Part shown: positions 17,831 through 19,839 of the stretch, piece by piece
Numbering within the stretch: the stretch's first letter is position 1
How the letters are laid out: each line of letters starts with the position of its first letter
Source of the DNA: Gemmatimonadota bacterium
GTDB lineage: Bacteria; Gemmatimonadota; Gemmatimonadetes; Gemmatimonadales; Gemmatimonadaceae
NCBI GenBank assembly: GCA_028287225.1
Contig: JAQBPZ010000315.1
Span: forward strand, 1 to 19,839
Reading direction: 5' to 3'
Length of the DNA stretch: 19,839 bases
Notes under the pieces: model-generated
Seen by the model: only the letters and a program-made list of their open reading frames with translations
Told to the model about the DNA's origin: nothing
The model's database searches: none
Program-made: the position numbers and the translations under genes

Positions 17831-18709
17831 ATGTACAAGTCCCTGGCAGACGCCATCCGCGACGCGGAAGCAAAGCAGATCTCCCTCGCGCAGCTCGCGC
17901 TCGAGACCGAGGCGGCCGACCAGGGCCGGACGGTCGACGACATCCGCGCCGCGCTCCAGCGAGCCCTGGACGTGATGCGCGGCGCCGTGGCGCAGGGCAT
18001 GGTCGGCGACCTCTACTCGGCCTCGGGCCTCGTGGGCGGCGACGCGGCGAAGCTCCGCATCGGGCCCGCCGGCCCGATGTCCGGGACGCCGTTCCGCGAC
18101 ATCCTCGCGCGGGCGCTGGCCGTGCAGGAGGTGAACGCGGCGATGGGCGTGATCGTCGCCGCCCCGACCGCGGGTGGCGCCGGCGTGCTCCCCGCCATCC
18201 TCACCGGGCTGGCCGAGGCGCGGAAGATTCCCGACGAGGCGCTCGTGAGCGCGCTCGCGGTGGCGGGGCTGATCGGGGCGGTGATCGCGGAGCGCGCGTC
18301 CCTGTCGGGCGCGGAAGGCGGATGCCAGGCCGAGACGGGCGCCGCGGCGGCGATGGCCGCGGGCGCCGCGACCGAGATGCTCGGCGGCACCCCGTCGCAG
18401 GTGGGCCACGCGACCGCCCTGGCGATGCAGGGCACGCTCGGCTTGGTGTGTGATCCGCTGGGCGGGCTCGTGGAGCTGCCGTGCGTCTTCCGCAACGCGA
18501 CCGGCTCGGCCATCGCGCTCACCGGCATCGAGCTGGCCATGGCCGGCGTGGAGTTCAAGATCCCGGTGGACGAGGTCATCGACGTGATGGGCGAGATCGG
18601 CCGCACCATGGACGTCCGCTATCGCGAGACGGCCGGCGGCGGACTGGCCGCCACCCCGACCGGGCGCCGGCTGGCGAAGGAACGCCTCGTCCAGATCAAG
18701 CGCGGCTGA
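17831..18709 (+). CDS. sdaAA: L-serine dehydratase, iron-sulfur alpha subunit
   Basis: The 292-residue alpha chain holds the catalytic [4Fe-4S] cluster of L-serine ammonia-lyase. Three cysteines fit the cluster ligands: C165 in GGCQAETG, C207 in GLVCDPLGG and C218 in VELPC. The loop APTAGGAGVLPA (111-122) and the SGAEGGCQAETGAA block (159-172) are family signatures, and the length is normal for the alpha chain of the two-subunit type. It works with the beta chain at 16592-17260. A promoter with good spacing sits so close to the ATG that the mRNA may be leaderless. The antiparallel lipoprotein gene between the halves means the subunits are probably made from separate transcripts or by read-through. 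Confidence 0.96.
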   Translation: MYKSLADAIRDAEAKQISLAQLALETEAADQGRTVDDIRAALQRALDVMRGAVAQGMVGDLYSASGLVGGDAAKLRIGPAGPMSGTPFRDILARALAVQEVNAAMGVIVAAPTAGGAGVLPAILTGLAEARKIPDEALVSALAVAGLIGAVIAERASLSGAEGGCQAETGAAAAMAAGAATEMLGGTPSQVGHATALAMQGTLGLVCDPLGGLVELPCVFRNATGSAIALTGIELAMAGVEFKIPVDEVIDVMGEIGRTMDVRYRETAGGGLAATPTGRRLAKERLVQIKRG

Positions 18710-18743
18710 GGCGCCAGGTTCGCGCGGGTCGCCGGGCTCGGCG

Positions 18744-18843
18744 CGTACGCGAATTCTCGCGAACGGCTGGCGACTTGATGCGATCAACACTTTCTGGTGG
18801 GCGTCGCGACGATTCGCTTCCCATTCGCGAGAATTCGCGTATG
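18744..18843. repeat. REPIN/MITE-like inverted repeat element
   Basis: TACGCGAATTCTCGCGAA at 18746-18763 recurs as an exact reverse complement at 18824-18841, with one further compensated pair outside (C18744/G18843). The two arms flank a 60-bp core. Each arm contains its own small palindrome CGCGA-ATTC-TCGCG. Two short palindromic units in inverted orientation around a short spacer, about 100 bp in all, is the layout of a REPIN, and is also compatible with a very short MITE. It lies in the 277-base gap between sdaAA and the YbjN-like gene. No target-site duplication is obvious. The core shows no coding potential. Confidence 0.7.
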
Positions 18844-18986
18844 GGAAAAGCCCCGGGTCACCAAGCCCGCGACGGATCGTCTTCCATCGACGCATCTCCG
18901 CCCGTAGCTTCCACCAGCCGCTGCGGGCCTGAAACGCCATGCGTACCGGGCTCGTATGGAAGTGCAACCAGATGCCAGGTGTATCG

Positions 18987-19391
18987 ATGCTCACCAAAGA
19001 CGACATCGAGAGCTTCCTCGTACGACTCGCAGCGACGGGCGCGACCTACTCCGAGGTCGAGCCGGGTTTCTGGATCGTGCGGCCAAGCCCCGATAGCGAC
19101 CTCTCGGTCGCCGTGAACTACTCTCCGCCCGTCGTCCTCCTCCGCGTGGACGTGATGACGCTGCCCGACGACGGCGCGAAGTGCTCCACGCTCACCCGCC
19201 GGCTGCTCGAGCTCAACGCGTCCGACCTGCTGCATGGCTCGTACGGCCTGCAGGACCGGCAGATCGTCCTTACCGAGGCCCTCGAGCTCTCGGCCCTCGA
19301 CTTCGAGGAATTTCTCGCGAGCTACGAGAGCATCACGCTCGCGCTCGCGTCGCACCTGCGCGAGCTCGGCTCGTACCGCGAGGCACGCTGA
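18987..19391 (+). CDS. Small YbjN/CesT-like protein upstream of pspA
   Basis: The 134-residue cytoplasmic protein has no signal peptide or membrane helix. It begins MLTKDDIESFLVRL, then a beta-strand-rich middle (20-58: YSEVEPGFWIV, LSVAVNYSPPVVLLRVDV) and a helical C-terminus (66-128) with LLELNASDLLHG (73-84). A helix, a beta meander and then helices, with a L-x-x-x-N pattern, is typical of the YbjN / type III secretion chaperone (CesT-like) fold; the match is by eye only. The ATG at 18987 has AGGTG five bases upstream, better than an in-frame ATG at 18939. The gene ends three bases before pspA, so the two are very likely cotranscribed and the product may assist or regulate PspA (inference). 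Confidence 0.75.
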   Translation: MLTKDDIESFLVRLAATGATYSEVEPGFWIVRPSPDSDLSVAVNYSPPVVLLRVDVMTLPDDGAKCSTLTRRLLELNASDLLHGSYGLQDRQIVLTEALELSALDFEEFLASYESITLALASHLRELGSYREAR

Positions 19392-19394
19392 CCC

Positions 19395-19839
19395 ATGGGC
19401 ATCTTCGACCGTCTTTCCGCGCTGTTCAGCTCCAATATCAACGACCTCATCTCCCGGGCCGAAGACCCCGAGAAGATGCTGACGCAGATTCTCGTCGACA
19501 TGCGCGGCCAGCTCGTGAAGGCCAAGCAGCAGGTGGCCTCCGCCATCGCCGACGAGAAGCGCCTGCGCGACCAGGCCGACGCCGAGTTCAAGCAGGCCAA
19601 GGACTGGGAGAGCCGTGCCATGCTCGCCGTCCAGGAGAATCGCGACGACCTCGCGAAGCAGGCGCTCGTGCGCCACGCCGAGCATCTCGGCCACGGCCAG
19701 CAGCTCGAGCAGACCTGGGAGACGCATCGCCTGGAGACCGAGAAGCTCAAGAACTCGCTCCGCGACCTGAACGACAAGATCGAGGAGGCGAAGCGCAAGA
19801 AGAACCTGCTCGTCGCCCGCCAGCGCCGCGCGCAGGCGC
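19395..19839 (+). CDS. pspA: PspA/IM30 family membrane-stress protein (partial, runs off the window)
   Basis: The first 148 codons are present; the rest lies beyond the window. The product begins MGIFDRLSALFSSNINDLIS, the amphipathic helix typical of PspA/IM30/Vipp1 proteins, followed by AEDPEKMLTQILVDM (about 22-36) and a long charged coiled coil with no breaks. The family binds stressed membranes and forms ESCRT-III-like assemblies that protect the envelope. The ATG lies three bases after the YbjN-like stop, with only a weak GAGG eleven bases upstream, so translational coupling is likely. No PspF-type activator or sigma54 promoter is seen. The identification is firm; the C-terminus cannot be judged. 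Confidence 0.95.
   Translation, partial: MGIFDRLSALFSSNINDLISRAEDPEKMLTQILVDMRGQLVKAKQQVASAIADEKRLRDQADAEFKQAKDWESRAMLAVQENRDDLAKQALVRHAEHLGHGQQLEQTWETHRLETEKLKNSLRDLNDKIEEAKRKKNLLVARQRRAQA

Noticed and set aside
18744..18843. Rho-independent terminator for sdaAA
   Set aside because: The 60-base loop is far too long, and there is no T tract after the second arm. The symmetry fits a repeat element better.
18860..18986. sigma54-type promoter for the pspA unit
   Set aside because: No TGGCA-N7-TGC pattern is present, and no PspF-like activator gene is seen. The -10-like TAGCTT near 18905 has no matching -35.

Overview
The window is about 19.8 kb of very GC-rich DNA with tightly packed, mostly housekeeping-type genes. 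A Ser/Thr kinase fused through one membrane segment to a long TPR-like region, exported proteins whose signal peptides end in AQS or GQS, and a split L-serine dehydratase beside a PspA locus together suggest a Gemmatimonadota-like bacterium. That assignment is inference from gene content and style, because no rRNA or other taxonomic marker is present. I recognise no tRNA, rRNA, CRISPR array, transposase or phage gene.

Layout. 31-549 (-) encodes an exported Met/His-rich repeat protein. It is divergent from 756-3851 (+), the membrane Ser/Thr kinase, which is followed 68 bases later by 3920-4816 (+), an exported Cys-containing protein of unknown function. Convergent to these is 4890-6335 (-), a six-TM sensor histidine kinase with no response regulator beside it, preceded on its strand by a membrane-anchored alpha/beta hydrolase (6457-7590, -). 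Next comes a long leftward gene series whose transcription order is cutA (13436-13101), a TPR protein, a diverged macro-domain protein, a membrane-anchored transglutaminase-like protein, an ABC ATPase and its large permease (to 7701). TPR/macro and macro/transglutaminase are joined by 4-base GTGA stop/start overlaps, and ATPase/permease by an 8-base overlap. A 33-base hairpin lies between the transglutaminase gene and the ATPase gene.

To the right, uvrA (13617-16463, +) is divergent from cutA. It is followed by the two halves of iron-sulfur L-serine dehydratase, sdaAB (16592-17260) and sdaAA (17831-18709), which are separated by a small lipoprotein gene on the opposite strand. The window ends with a probable two-gene unit: a small YbjN/CesT-like protein and the first 148 codons of a PspA/IM30 membrane-stress protein.

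The most distinctive non-coding structure is at 18744-18843. An 18-bp sequence and its exact inverted copy flank a 60-bp core, and each arm is itself a small palindrome. This is the layout of a REPIN or a very short MITE. Other points of interest are the macro protein lacking the usual ADP-ribose-binding residues, the split serine dehydratase with a promoter placed for leaderless translation, and the kinase/secreted-protein pair. I did not find clear evidence of a wholly new defence or mobile system. Most genes fall in known families, and the novelty candidates are pairings and small elements.
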